This document shows, in pieces, positions 20,117-27,476 of a DNA stretch of 45,396 bases. The stretch's first letter is position 1, and every line of letters begins with the position of its first letter. The DNA lies in assembly GCA_019239415.1 (NCBI GenBank), contig JAFAZW010000020.1:1-45396 (forward strand), in the 5' to 3' direction. This stretch comes from Alphaproteobacteria bacterium (GTDB lineage Bacteria > Pseudomonadota > Alphaproteobacteria > Sphingomonadales > Sphingomonadaceae). A program made the translations under genes and the position numbers. Below the pieces are notes generated by a model. It was not told the origin of the DNA. It did not search any database and saw only the letters and a list, made by a program, of their open reading frames with translations.

Positions 20117-20248
20117 GACGACAGGTCCCGGAAAGCCAACCATCCGTCGCGCCGCGGGGGCGGCGGGTCCGGCGGCGCGGGCCGGCCTTGCCATTGCCGC
20201 GTTGATTTGCCAACGCAGGCGGCTCAGCAGATCGAAACGGGACGTGGC

Positions 20249-20869
20249 ATGACCTTCACCGGCGAACAAGCACAACGGAGCCGCGCCTTCGCCCGGCGCG
20301 GCGGCGGCGGCGGTCCGCTCTGGCAGTTCCTGCGCGGGTTCCTGAAGCACCCGGTGATGGTGGGCTCGGTCATCCCGTCGTCCAAAGTGCTCATCGACAA
20401 GATGCTGGCTCCGGTCGACTGGGCCAATTGCAAGCTGTTCGTGGAATACGGCCCCGGGGTCGGCACCTTCACCCAGGAAGTGCTGAACCGGCTGGCGCCC
20501 GACGCCATCCTGCTGACCATCGACACCAACTCCGACTTCACCACGTACCTCAGCCGCAAGATCCGCGATTCGCGCCTGCGCGCGGTGACGGGCTCCGCCG
20601 CCGACGTGCGCACGATCATGGCCGACTTCGGCCTCACCGAGGCGGACTACATTCTCTCCGGCCTTCCCTTCTCGACGCTGCCGCCCGGCATCGGCCCGAA
20701 GATCGCGGAGGAGACCGCCGAGGCCCTGCGCCCCGGCGGAGCCTTCCTGGTCTATCAATTCTCCCCCAAGGTCCGGCAGTTCATCGCCCCCTATTTCGAC
20801 CGCATCGACCGCGGCTTCGAGTGGGTGAACATTCCGCCTGCGACCTTGTTTTGGGCGTGGAAAGACTGA
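20249..20869 (+). CDS. SAM-dependent methyltransferase, PmtA-like (phospholipid N-methyltransferase type)
   Basis: A 206-residue class I methyltransferase with SAM motif I as VEYGPGVGTFT, preceded by a conserved FLKHPVMVGSVIPSSKVLIDKM block and followed by LSGLPFSTLP. This pattern is seen in PmtA and related methyltransferases that methylate phosphatidylethanolamine head groups, and in KsgA-like folds. Given a cardiolipin-synthase-like gene 0.4 kb downstream, a phospholipid substrate is plausible but unproven. The N-terminus is basic (RSRAFARRGGGGGPLW), which could help membrane contact. Confidence 0.82.
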   Translation: MTFTGEQAQRSRAFARRGGGGGPLWQFLRGFLKHPVMVGSVIPSSKVLIDKMLAPVDWANCKLFVEYGPGVGTFTQEVLNRLAPDAILLTIDTNSDFTTYLSRKIRDSRLRAVTGSAADVRTIMADFGLTEADYILSGLPFSTLPPGIGPKIAEETAEALRPGGAFLVYQFSPKVRQFIAPYFDRIDRGFEWVNIPPATLFWAWKD

Positions 20870-20968
20870 GCGGCCGAGCGCAGCGAAGCCGGCGCCAAAG
20901 GCGCCGCCTGAGCAGCGCGTAGAGACCGCGAAGTCCGGCCGGCGGGTCGCCTTGGCGAACCCGTCCGA

Positions 20969-20993
20969 CGTCACGGGATTCACTCCCGTGACG
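20969..20993. repeat. Perfect 10-bp hairpin
   Basis: CGTCACGGGA, loop TTCAC, TCCCGTGACG. There is no T tract on either strand, so it is a repeat or RNA structure rather than a standard terminator. Confidence 0.7.
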
Positions 20994-21034
20994 GCTCCGG
21001 CCCAAGTGGCTTAGCGCCTCGGCGCCCACCTTCT

Positions 21035-21123
21035 CCGTTCGGGCTGAGCTTGTCGAAGCCCTGTCCTTCTCTCTCGCTCGAAAGAGGCGAAATACAGGGC
21101 TTCGACACGCTCAGCCCGAACGG
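21035..21123. repeat. Long inverted repeat, family B copy 2
   Basis: Begins CCGTTCGGGCTGAGCTTGTC and ends with the complementary arm CTCAGCCCGAACGG. It is a near copy of 13880-13964 with a different central loop, as expected for a dispersed hairpin element. Confidence 0.88.
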
Positions 21124-21161
21124 TGTCTCGGCTCAAGGCAAGCGCCCACACTGCTTCCCTT

Positions 21162-21245
21162 CCGTCATTGCGAGGAGCGCAGCGACGAAGCAATCCACGC
21201 GCCGCGCGCCGCACCTCGATTGCTTCGCTGCGCTGGCAATGACGG
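21162..21245. repeat. Inverted repeat, family C (CCGTCATTGCGAGGAGCGC type)
   Basis: The left arm CCGTCATTGCGAGGAGCGCA continues through a GCGACGAAGCAATC stretch. It is mirrored on the right by GATTGCTTCGCTGCGC, then GGCAATGACGG. This sequence type recurs between genes in many bacteria and is recognised here from memory. Confidence 0.8.
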
Positions 21246-21266
21246 TTCAGGCGGCCCAACGGGCCG

Positions 21267-22442
21267 CTACGCCGCCTCCTCGCGCCCGAAATTGAGCCGC
21301 TTGGTGATCCGGTAGTCCGCGATCGCCACCACGAAGTAAGCAAACGCCCACCTCATCCGGTTGAGCAAAGTCCGCTGCTTGCGGTGGCTCTCGCGGGTCA
21401 CCGGATTGCTGTTGGCGATCTCGCCATCGACGAACTTGCGCATCGCCGCGGAAAACGCCGGATCGTTGACCCGCAGCATCATCTCCAGGTTCAGATAGAG
21501 GCTGCGCATGTCGAGATTGGCCGAGCCGATATGGACGACTCCGTCGACCACGAAGAGCTTGGTGTGCATCTTCGTCGCCGCATATTCGAACACCTTCACC
21601 CGGCGCTTCAGGAGCCACCAGTAGAAAGCCCGCGCCGCGTCGACCGCGACATTGTGGTCGGATTTCTCGGCCGTCACTAGCCGCGCCTCGCCGTGCCTGG
21701 CGATGCGGCCGATGCGCAGCAGCATGCCGGGGCTCGGCGCGAAATAGGCGGCGATGATGTCGATGCGGCGGGCGCGGCGCATGTCGCGGCGCATCGCCCG
21801 CGCCCAGGGGCTCAAACGCCGGGTCGGGCCGCCGAACAGCCAGTGCAGCTTGCCCTCGGTGATGCTGTGCTGCTGGAGCAGGCGGCGGATATCGCGGATG
21901 CTCGCCTCGGGCGCCCGGGCCCACCCGAACAGATCATCGAAATATTTGGTGAGGCAGGCGGTGCTGTCCCCCTCGACCTCCAGGCCGAGATCTCGCCACG
22001 CACCGGATGCGATCGTTCCGAAATAATCGTCGGAGATGTTGAACCCGCCGATGATGACCTTGCGTCCGTCGGCGAGCGCCAGCTTCTGGTGGTTCCTGAG
22101 CAGGTAGCGGCGCCCGTAGCGCGGGCTGAAGCGGCAGAAGCGCACGTCGCTGTCGAGCAGGGGTTGCCAGAAGGCCTTGCTGGTCGTCGCGCCGAAGCCG
22201 TCGACGAGCAGCGACACCAGCACGCCGCGTCCCGCCGCCGCGATCAGCGCGTCGCGCACCCGCGTGCCGGCCGCGTCGTCGAGGAAGATGTAGTAGAGGA
22301 CGCGCACCGTTTCCTTGGCTCCGTCGATGAGCCCGATCAGCGCGTCGAGCCGCTCCGGCCCGTCGGCGAGGAGGGTGAGGCGGTTCCCGGCCACCTCGAC
22401 GGACACGGCCTGGGCGGGATTATGCTCGGCTGCGTCGGCCAT
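21267..22442 (-). CDS. Phospholipase D-like protein / cardiolipin synthase family
   Basis: A 391-residue protein with two HKD motifs: HQKLALAD followed by GGFN in the first half, and HTKLFVVDG followed by GSANLDMRS in the second. This is the layout of bacterial cardiolipin synthases (ClsA/ClsC type), which join two phosphatidylglycerols or use PE plus PG. There are no strong N-terminal membrane spans, so it is closest to the soluble ClsB/ClsC-like group. Start ATG 22442 opens MADAAEHNPAQAVSVEVAGN. It is divergent from rpoZ. Confidence 0.88.
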   Translation of the reverse strand: MADAAEHNPAQAVSVEVAGNRLTLLADGPERLDALIGLIDGAKETVRVLYYIFLDDAAGTRVRDALIAAAGRGVLVSLLVDGFGATTSKAFWQPLLDSDVRFCRFSPRYGRRYLLRNHQKLALADGRKVIIGGFNISDDYFGTIASGAWRDLGLEVEGDSTACLTKYFDDLFGWARAPEASIRDIRRLLQQHSITEGKLHWLFGGPTRRLSPWARAMRRDMRRARRIDIIAAYFAPSPGMLLRIGRIARHGEARLVTAEKSDHNVAVDAARAFYWWLLKRRVKVFEYAATKMHTKLFVVDGVVHIGSANLDMRSLYLNLEMMLRVNDPAFSAAMRKFVDGEIANSNPVTRESHRKQRTLLNRMRWAFAYFVVAIADYRITKRLNFGREEAA

Positions 22443-22495
22443 CGGGAAAGGGCATGGCCGGGCCGGCGGCGGAGGGCAAGCCCCACCCCGAATCA

Positions 22496-22524
22496 TTGAC
22501 ATTCGCCCCCCTCGTCCGTATCTC
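22496..22524 (+). promoter_or_regulatory. Sigma-70-type promoter of rpoZ
   Basis: A perfect TTGACA at 22496-22501, a 17-base spacer and TATCTC at 22519-22524 stand 42 bases before the rpoZ ATG. The -35 match and spacing are ideal for the housekeeping sigma factor. Confidence 0.75.
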
Positions 22525-22565
22525 GCCGCCTTTCCCCCGATCCTTGTGCTCAACGGAGTTGCCGG

Positions 22566-22907
22566 ATGGCGCGCGTTACCGTCGAAGATTGCGTCGACAA
22601 GATCCCGAACCGTTTCGACCTCGTCCTGCTTTCGGCCCAGCGCGCGCGCCAGGTGTCGGGTGGGGCCGAGCTGACGATCGACCGCGACCGCGACAAGAAC
22701 CCCGTCGTGGCGCTGCGTGAGATCGCCGAGGAGACGGTGAAGCCCAGGCATCTCGAAGAGGCGCTGATCGGCAGCCTCCAGCGCGTCCAGATCGACGACG
22801 ACGAGGCGCCGGATGAGATCGGCTCGCTGTCGCAGTCGGCCGAGGCGCTCCGCCTCACCGCCGCCGCCCCGCCCCGCAACAACAATGCCGGCGGCGATTA
22901 CGAGTAA
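22566..22907 (+). CDS. rpoZ: DNA-directed RNA polymerase omega subunit
   Basis: A 113-residue omega subunit that helps fold and assemble the beta-prime subunit of RNA polymerase. The sequence is typical throughout: [29 protein letters not shown] and [15 protein letters not shown]. The C-terminal tail is longer than in E. coli and acidic, as in other alphaproteobacteria. In many bacteria rpoZ precedes the ppGpp synthetase gene. Here ogt, the hxlR region and the CC_3452 gene lie between rpoZ and rsh. Confidence 0.97.
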   Translation: MARVTVEDCVDKIPNRFDLVLLSAQRARQVSGGAELTIDRDRDKNPVVALREIAEETVKPRHLEEALIGSLQRVQIDDDEAPDEIGSLSQSAEALRLTAAAPPRNNNAGGDYE

Positions 22908-23496
22908 CCGGGAGGCGCCGGGCCGCGAGGCCGGCGCCTTCTTCCTGTTCGACACCGCGCTCGGCCGCTGCGCCCTCGTCTGGCGCGGCGGGAGCATCAT
23001 CGGCGCCGCCCTGCCGGAACGCGATGACGCGGCGATGCGCCGCAGCCTCTTCCGCCGCTTTCCCGGCGCGCTGGAGGCCGACCCGCCGACCTTCGTCCGG
23101 ACCGCCGCGGAGCGCGTCGCCCGCCACCTTTCCGGCCACTTCTCCGACTTTTCGGACCTTCCTGTCGACGTTGCGGGAGCATCCGACTTCGAGCGTGCGG
23201 TCTATGCCGCCGCCCTCGCCATACCCTGCGGCGAGACCCGCACCTATGGCGACCTCGCCCGCGCCGTCGGCCAGCCGCAGGCGGCGCAGGCGGTCGGGGT
23301 GGCGCTGGGCCGCAATCCGGTGCCGATCCTCGTCCCCTGCCACCGCATCGTCGCCGGCGCCGGCCGCACCGGCGGCTTCTCCGCCGCCGGCGGCGTCGCG
23401 ACCAAGTTCCGCATCCTCGAGATCGAGCGCGCGAAGCTTCCGGGGGAAGGGGAGGGGCTGTTCGCGGAGCTGCCGCTCAAGGTGAAGCCACGCTAG
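22885..23496 (+). CDS. ogt: Methylated-DNA-protein cysteine methyltransferase
   Basis: A 203-residue suicide DNA repair protein that moves alkyl groups from O6-alkylguanine to its own cysteine. The acceptor motif PCHRIV is intact ([13 protein letters not shown]), preceded by [20 protein letters not shown], the helix-turn-helix recognition region. Start ATG 22885 overlaps the end of rpoZ by 23 bases, so the two genes are probably co-transcribed. A longer frame reaches back to 22813 but is Arg/Pro-rich and lies wholly inside rpoZ. A family A palindrome follows the stop within ten bases. Confidence 0.93.
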   Translation: MPAAITSNREAPGREAGAFFLFDTALGRCALVWRGGSIIGAALPERDDAAMRRSLFRRFPGALEADPPTFVRTAAERVARHLSGHFSDFSDLPVDVAGASDFERAVYAAALAIPCGETRTYGDLARAVGQPQAAQAVGVALGRNPVPILVPCHRIVAGAGRTGGFSAAGGVATKFRILEIERAKLPGEGEGLFAELPLKVKPR

Positions 23497-23503
23497 GCGC
23501 AAT

Positions 23504-23542
23504 GGGGACACGTACCGTTCGGCACGAAAGGTACGTGTCCCC
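23504..23542. repeat. REP-like palindrome, family A copy 3
   Basis: GGGGACACGTACC and its complement form 13-bp arms around a partly paired centre, GTTCGGCACGAAA. A half-site, ACGTGTCCC, follows at 23549-23557. It lies in the 62-bp gap between the convergent ogt and hxlR genes. Confidence 0.87.
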
Positions 23543-23558
23543 TGTTCTACGTGTCCCT

Positions 23559-24014
23559 CTACAACTCCGAGCGGTCCACCCACTCCAGCTCGCCGCGCGT
23601 CAGCGGGCGCATGTCGGCGTCGCGCACCGCCATCGGCGCGATCGGGCGCCGCGTCGCCTTGTCGACCAGCACGGGATTGCTCGGGCCGCTCGCCACCCAG
23701 CGCTCGCCCCATTCCCTCAGCGACAGCAGCACCGGCAGCAGGTCGAGGCCCTTGTCGGTCAGACGGTAGGCGACGCGGCGGCGGTCGGCGGGGTCGGGCT
23801 CGCGGCGGAGGATGCCGTTCTCGACGAGCCGGCCGAGGCGGTTGGAAAGGATATTGCGGGCGATGCCCAGCGTCGACTGGAATTCCTCGAAATGCTGGAG
23901 GCCGTTGAAGGCGCCGCGCAGGATCAGGAACGACCAGCGCTCGCCCACCGTCTCCAGCGCGGCGGCGATCGAGCAGGTCCGCAGCAGTTCGCGGTGACGG
24001 TCGAGATCGAGCAC
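23559..24014 (-). CDS. HxlR-family transcriptional regulator
   Basis: A 151-residue winged helix-turn-helix regulator. The family core is plain: RTCSIAAALETVGERWSFLI, LRGAFNGLQHFEEFQ and LGIARNILSNRLGRLVENGI, with a conserved cysteine near residue 15 in the position used for redox or quinone sensing in related proteins. No ATG is available in frame; GTG 24014, with AGGA eight bases upstream, gives the usual family N-terminus. It is divergent from the small CC_3452-type gene, with a twofold operator between them overlapping its own promoter. It is therefore probably autoregulated and a repressor of the neighbour. Confidence 0.9.
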   Translation of the reverse strand: MLDLDRHRELLRTCSIAAALETVGERWSFLILRGAFNGLQHFEEFQSTLGIARNILSNRLGRLVENGILRREPDPADRRRVAYRLTDKGLDLLPVLLSLREWGERWVASGPSNPVLVDKATRRPIAPMAVRDADMRPLTRGELEWVDRSEL

Positions 24015-24067
24015 GAGAGCGATCCTAGCCGCTTTGTTCCGGCTTGAACATGGCGCCCATCTTATCG

Positions 24068-24111
24068 GTTGCAATTGGAAACTATTATGGTACTCGGTTG
24101 CATATTGCAAC
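24068..24111. promoter_or_regulatory. Two-site operator for the HxlR regulator
   Basis: GTTGCATATTGCAAC at 24097-24111 is a perfect 6-3-6 inverted repeat. GTTGCAATTGGAAAC at 24068-24082 keeps the left arm and spacing, with a degenerate right arm. The two centres are 29 bp apart, about three helical turns, in the divergent promoter region. Confidence 0.65.
24082..24110 (-). promoter_or_regulatory. Minus-strand promoter of hxlR
   Basis: Read on the minus strand: TTGCAA (24110-24105), a 17-base spacer, then TAATAG (24087-24082). The -35 box lies inside the palindrome, as expected for autorepression. Confidence 0.6.
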
Positions 24112-24131
24112 TGAGACAGGGAAATACCGCG

Positions 24132-24416
24132 ATGCGCGACACTTTCGCCACCTTTGCCGGCCTCCTCCTCGCCGGCGCCGGCGCCAACCTCTACCGCGCC
24201 GAGCCCGCCGCGCCGCCGGCCAAGGCGCGGGTGATCGCCGGCGAGACCGTGTGGCGCTGCGGGCCGGACGGGTGCACCGCCGGCAGCAGCGGCGCCCGGC
24301 CGCTGGTCGACTGCCAGGGCCTCGTCCGCGCCGTCGGGCCGGTGAAGAGCTTCGCCGTCGCCGGCGCGCCGCTGCCCGCCGACCAGCTCGAAAAATGCAA
24401 CGCGCGGCGGCGCTGA
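24132..24416 (+). CDS. Small secreted protein of the CC_3452 family
   Basis: A 94-residue protein with a signal peptide (MRDTFATFAGLLLAGAGANL) and a mature part opening YRAEPAAPPAKARVIAGETV. It then has a cysteine pair (WRCGPDGC), a further cysteine in VDCQG, and it ends with LPADQLEKCNARRR. This composition matches the CC_3452-type proteins found across Caulobacter and sphingomonads, whose function is unknown. The four cysteines suggest two disulfides in the periplasm. AGGGAA lies about nine bases before ATG 24132. The gene is divergent from hxlR across the operator, so it is a likely target of that regulator. Confidence 0.85.
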   Translation: MRDTFATFAGLLLAGAGANLYRAEPAAPPAKARVIAGETVWRCGPDGCTAGSSGARPLVDCQGLVRAVGPVKSFAVAGAPLPADQLEKCNARRR

Positions 24417-24462
24417 CGCTTCAAAACTTGCATCGTCCCCGCGCCGCACCCAATGAGGGGCG

Positions 24463-26553
24463 GTGCTGAGGCAATATGAACTGGTCGAGAAGGTCCGGTC
24501 CTACGATCCGGACGCCGACGAGGCGATGATCAACCGCGCCTACGTCTTCTCGATGCAGAAGCACGGGTCGCAGAAGCGCGCCTCGGGCGATCCCTATTAC
24601 AGCCATCCGATCGAGGTGGCCGGCATCCTGACCGATCTCCATCTCGACGACGAGACCATCGTCACCGCCATCCTCCACGACACGATCGAGGATACGGTGG
24701 CGACGCCCGAGGAGGTGGAGAAGCATTTCGGCCCCAACGTCGCCCGCCTCGTCGACGGCGTCACCAAGCTCTCCAAGATCGAGGCGCAGTCCGAGAGCCA
24801 GCGGGCGGCGGAGAACTTGCGCAAGTTCCTGCTCGCCATGTCGGGCGACATCCGCGTGCTGCTAGTCAAGCTCGCGGACCGGCTGCACAACATGCGCACG
24901 CTCCACTTCATCAAGAGCGAGGAGAAGCGCCGCCGCATCGCCCGCGAGACGATGGACATCTACGCCCCGCTCGCCGAGCGGATCGGCATGTACGAGTTCA
25001 TGACCGAGATGCAGACGCTGGCCTTCCGAGAGCTGGAGCCGGACGCCTATGCCTCGATCGCCAAGCGGCTGGAGCAGCTCCACAAGGGCGAGGGCGATCT
25101 CATCGAGCGCATCGCCCGCGGCTTGAAGGCGCATCTCGAGGCGAACGGCGTCGAGGCGCAGGTGCAGGGGCGCGAGAAGCATCCTTACTCGATCTGGCGC
25201 AAGATGGCCGAGCGCCACGTCAGCTTCGAGCAATTGTCCGACGTCATGGCCTTCCGCGCCGTCGTCGGCTCCGTCGAGGAATGCTACCAGACGCTCGGCC
25301 TCATCCACCGCCGCTGGCCGGTGGTGCCGGGGCGGTTCAAGGATTTCATCTCGACGCCGAAGCGCAACGGCTACCGCTCGCTCCACACGACGATCATCCA
25401 CGACGAGCAGATGCGGATCGAGATCCAGATCCGCACCGCCGAGATGCACGCCCAGGCCGAGCACGGCCTCGCCGCCCACTGGGCCTACAAGGAAGGCGTG
25501 CCCGAGGAGGCGACGGCGGACCATCCGTGGATCAGCGACCTCGTCGAGATTCTCGAACATGCCGCCTCAGCGGAGGAGCTGCTCGAGCATACCCGCATGG
25601 CGATGTACCAGGACCGGATCTTCGCCTTCACCCCGAAGGGGGAGCTGATCCAGCTGCCCAAGGGCGCGACGCCGGTCGATTTCGCCTATGCCGTCCACAC
25701 CGACCTCGGCGACCAGACGGTCGGCGCGAAGATCAACGGCCGCGTCATGCCGCTGCGCACGCCGCTCGAGAACGGCGACCAGGTCGAGATCCTGGTCTCC
25801 AAGGCGCAGCATCCGCAGCCCGCCTGGCTGACCTTCGTGGTCACCGGCAAGGCACGCGCCAAGATCCGACGCTTCGTCAAGTCGAAGGAGCGGGAGGAGA
25901 CCATCGCGCTCGGCCGCAAGATCTACGAGGAAATCGTCCAGCGCCTCCCCCAGCCGCTCGGCTGGGAGGCGATGGCAGAGGCGCTGAAGCGGCTCCACTT
26001 CCCCGACGACGCGACCCTGATGGAAGCGATCGCGCTGAAGCGCGTGTCCGACGTCGCCGTGATGGAAGCCCTGATCCCTGGCTCGACCGGCAAGGACGGG
26101 GTCAAGCCCCCGCCGCAGCGCACCGCCATCTCGATCAAGGGCCTCACCCCCGGCGTCGCCTTCAAGCTGGCCGAATGCTGCCATCCCATTCCGGGCGACC
26201 GCATCGTCGGCCTCCGCCGCGAGGACGAGGAGATCGAAGTCCACGCGATCGGCTGCGACAGCCTGGCCGCGGGCATCGACGCCGACTGGGTCGACCTCGC
26301 CTGGGGGGACGAATCGGACGGCGGCACGGCGCGCCTGTGCGTCGTCGTGCGCAACGAGCCCGGGGCCCTCGCCGCGGTCGCCGGCGTGCTCGGCAATTAC
26401 GGCGCCAACATCGTGTCGATGGAGCAGGCGAGCCGCGACGGCAGCTTCCACACCTTCCGCTTCGACGTCGAGGTGCACGACGTCCAGCACCTGATGCGGA
26501 TCATCGCCGCGCTCCGCGCGACGGAAGCCGTGTCGAGCGCCGAGCGCCTCTGA
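24463..26553 (+). CDS. rsh: Bifunctional (p)ppGpp synthetase/hydrolase, RelA/SpoT family
   Basis: A 696-residue Rsh protein controlling the stringent response. In order: the hydrolase HD domain with HDTIEDT (His about residue 72), the synthetase domain with KRNGYRSLHTTI, a TGS domain (RIFAFTPKGELIQLPKGATP), and a C-terminal ACT domain. Both catalytic domains look intact, as expected for the single Rsh of alphaproteobacteria. The start is GTG 24463, with AGGGG close upstream; MLRQYELVEKV matches family N-termini. The gene for tryptophan dioxygenase follows after only two bases, so they form an operon. Confidence 0.96.
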   Translation: MLRQYELVEKVRSYDPDADEAMINRAYVFSMQKHGSQKRASGDPYYSHPIEVAGILTDLHLDDETIVTAILHDTIEDTVATPEEVEKHFGPNVARLVDGVTKLSKIEAQSESQRAAENLRKFLLAMSGDIRVLLVKLADRLHNMRTLHFIKSEEKRRRIARETMDIYAPLAERIGMYEFMTEMQTLAFRELEPDAYASIAKRLEQLHKGEGDLIERIARGLKAHLEANGVEAQVQGREKHPYSIWRKMAERHVSFEQLSDVMAFRAVVGSVEECYQTLGLIHRRWPVVPGRFKDFISTPKRNGYRSLHTTIIHDEQMRIEIQIRTAEMHAQAEHGLAAHWAYKEGVPEEATADHPWISDLVEILEHAASAEELLEHTRMAMYQDRIFAFTPKGELIQLPKGATPVDFAYAVHTDLGDQTVGAKINGRVMPLRTPLENGDQVEILVSKAQHPQPAWLTFVVTGKARAKIRRFVKSKEREETIALGRKIYEEIVQRLPQPLGWEAMAEALKRLHFPDDATLMEAIALKRVSDVAVMEALIPGSTGKDGVKPPPQRTAISIKGLTPGVAFKLAECCHPIPGDRIVGLRREDEEIEVHAIGCDSLAAGIDADWVDLAWGDESDGGTARLCVVVRNEPGALAAVAGVLGNYGANIVSMEQASRDGSFHTFRFDVEVHDVQHLMRIIAALRATEAVSSAERL

Positions 26554-26555
26554 CC

Positions 26556-27359
26556 ATGGCCGGGGGGGACGCAAAGGCGATGACCTACGGCGGCTACCTC
26601 GCCCTCGACGTCCTGCTGGGCGCCCAGCACCCGCTGTCGGATCAACCGGACGAGCTGCTCTTCATCATCATCCACCAGACCAAGGAGCTGTGGCTGAAGC
26701 AGGCGATCGCCGAGCTTGCCTCGTCCGCCAGCCTGATTCGCGCCGACCGCCTCGTCGAGGTGCACAAGAGCCTGTCGCGCGTGTCGCGCATCCAGGCGGT
26801 GATGACGCTTTCCTGGGACGTCTTGGCGACGATGACCCCGTCCGATTATTCCGGCTTCCGCGAAGTGCTCGGCACCAGCTCCGGTTTCCAGTCCGCCCAG
26901 TTTCGCGAGTTCGAATACCGCCTCGGCCTCAAGGAAGGCGGGCACCTCAAATTCCAGGAGGAGGGCTCCGGCGCCTATGCCGCCCTGATGGCCGCGCTAG
27001 AGGCGCCGAGCCTGTGGGACGAAGCCAATGCCGCGCTCGCCCGGGGCGGCTTCCCGGTCCCTCGCGAGGCGTTGGAGCGCGACTGGCGGGAGCCCTACAC
27101 CCCCAGCGCGGGCGTCGAGGCGGCGTGGACCGAAGTCTATCGCGATCCCCACCGCCATTGGCCCTTCTACCAGCTCGCCGAAAAGCTGGTCGACCTGGAC
27201 GATGCCCTCACCGCGTGGCGCCAGAAACATGTGCTGACGGTCGAGCGGATCATCGGCGCCAAGCGCGGCACCGGCGGCACCGCCGGCGTCGCCTATCTCC
27301 AGACCACACTCCCCAAGCGCGCCTTCCCGGAGCTCTGGTCGCTGAGGACGCGGTTGTAA
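26556..27359 (+). CDS. kynA: Tryptophan 2,3-dioxygenase
   Basis: A 267-residue heme enzyme opening the indole ring of tryptophan to N-formylkynurenine, the first step of the kynurenine pathway. The recognisable blocks are MTYGGYLALDVLLGAQHP, the HQTKELWLKQAI helix, DYSGFREVLGTSSGFQSAQF and the C-terminal GTGGTAGVAYLQ. It lacks the long N-terminal extension of eukaryotic forms, as is usual in bacteria. It starts three bases after the rsh stop. Kynurenine formamidase (kynB) and kynureninase (kynU) are not in the window. Confidence 0.96.
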   Translation: MAGGDAKAMTYGGYLALDVLLGAQHPLSDQPDELLFIIIHQTKELWLKQAIAELASSASLIRADRLVEVHKSLSRVSRIQAVMTLSWDVLATMTPSDYSGFREVLGTSSGFQSAQFREFEYRLGLKEGGHLKFQEEGSGAYAALMAALEAPSLWDEANAALARGGFPVPREALERDWREPYTPSAGVEAAWTEVYRDPHRHWPFYQLAEKLVDLDDALTAWRQKHVLTVERIIGAKRGTGGTAGVAYLQTTLPKRAFPELWSLRTRL

Positions 27360-27383
27360 GCGACCGGCGTCCGATCGAGGTCG

Positions 27384-27467
27384 TCACCCCGGACTTGATC
27401 CGGGGTCCGCCTTTTTTCCAGCATCACGTGGCCGAGGAGGTGGATGCCGGGTCATGTCCGGCATGAC
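27384..27467. repeat. Intergenic inverted repeat with terminator-like tail, family D
   Basis: CCCCGGA, loop CTTGA, TCCGGGG at 27387-27405 is followed by a T6 run at 27412-27417. A second hairpin, ATGCCGG, seven-base loop, CCGGCAT, lies at 27444-27464, and the ends read GTCA and TGAC. The two hairpins belong to the TGATCCGG/ATGCCGG type of dispersed bacterial repeats. The element sits between convergent kynA and the M48 peptidase and may terminate kynA. Confidence 0.75.
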
Positions 27468-27476
27468 GGCCTAGTC

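Larger units (their letters stand above)
20870..21266. other. Gene-free 400-bp interval filled with inverted repeats
   Basis: No credible gene lies here. It contains a small CGGCGCC/GGCGCCG hairpin near 20890, a 10-bp perfect hairpin at 20969-20993, family B repeat copy 2 at 21035-21123 and a further inverted repeat at 21162-21245. It separates the methyltransferase (plus) from the convergent phospholipase D-like gene (minus). Confidence 0.7.

Noticed and set aside
25281-26555. Upstream extension of the kynA frame through rsh
   Set aside because: The frame stays open through rsh, but the tryptophan dioxygenase family starts near MTYGGYLALDV, and ATG 26556 gives a normal length. The rest is a shadow of rsh.
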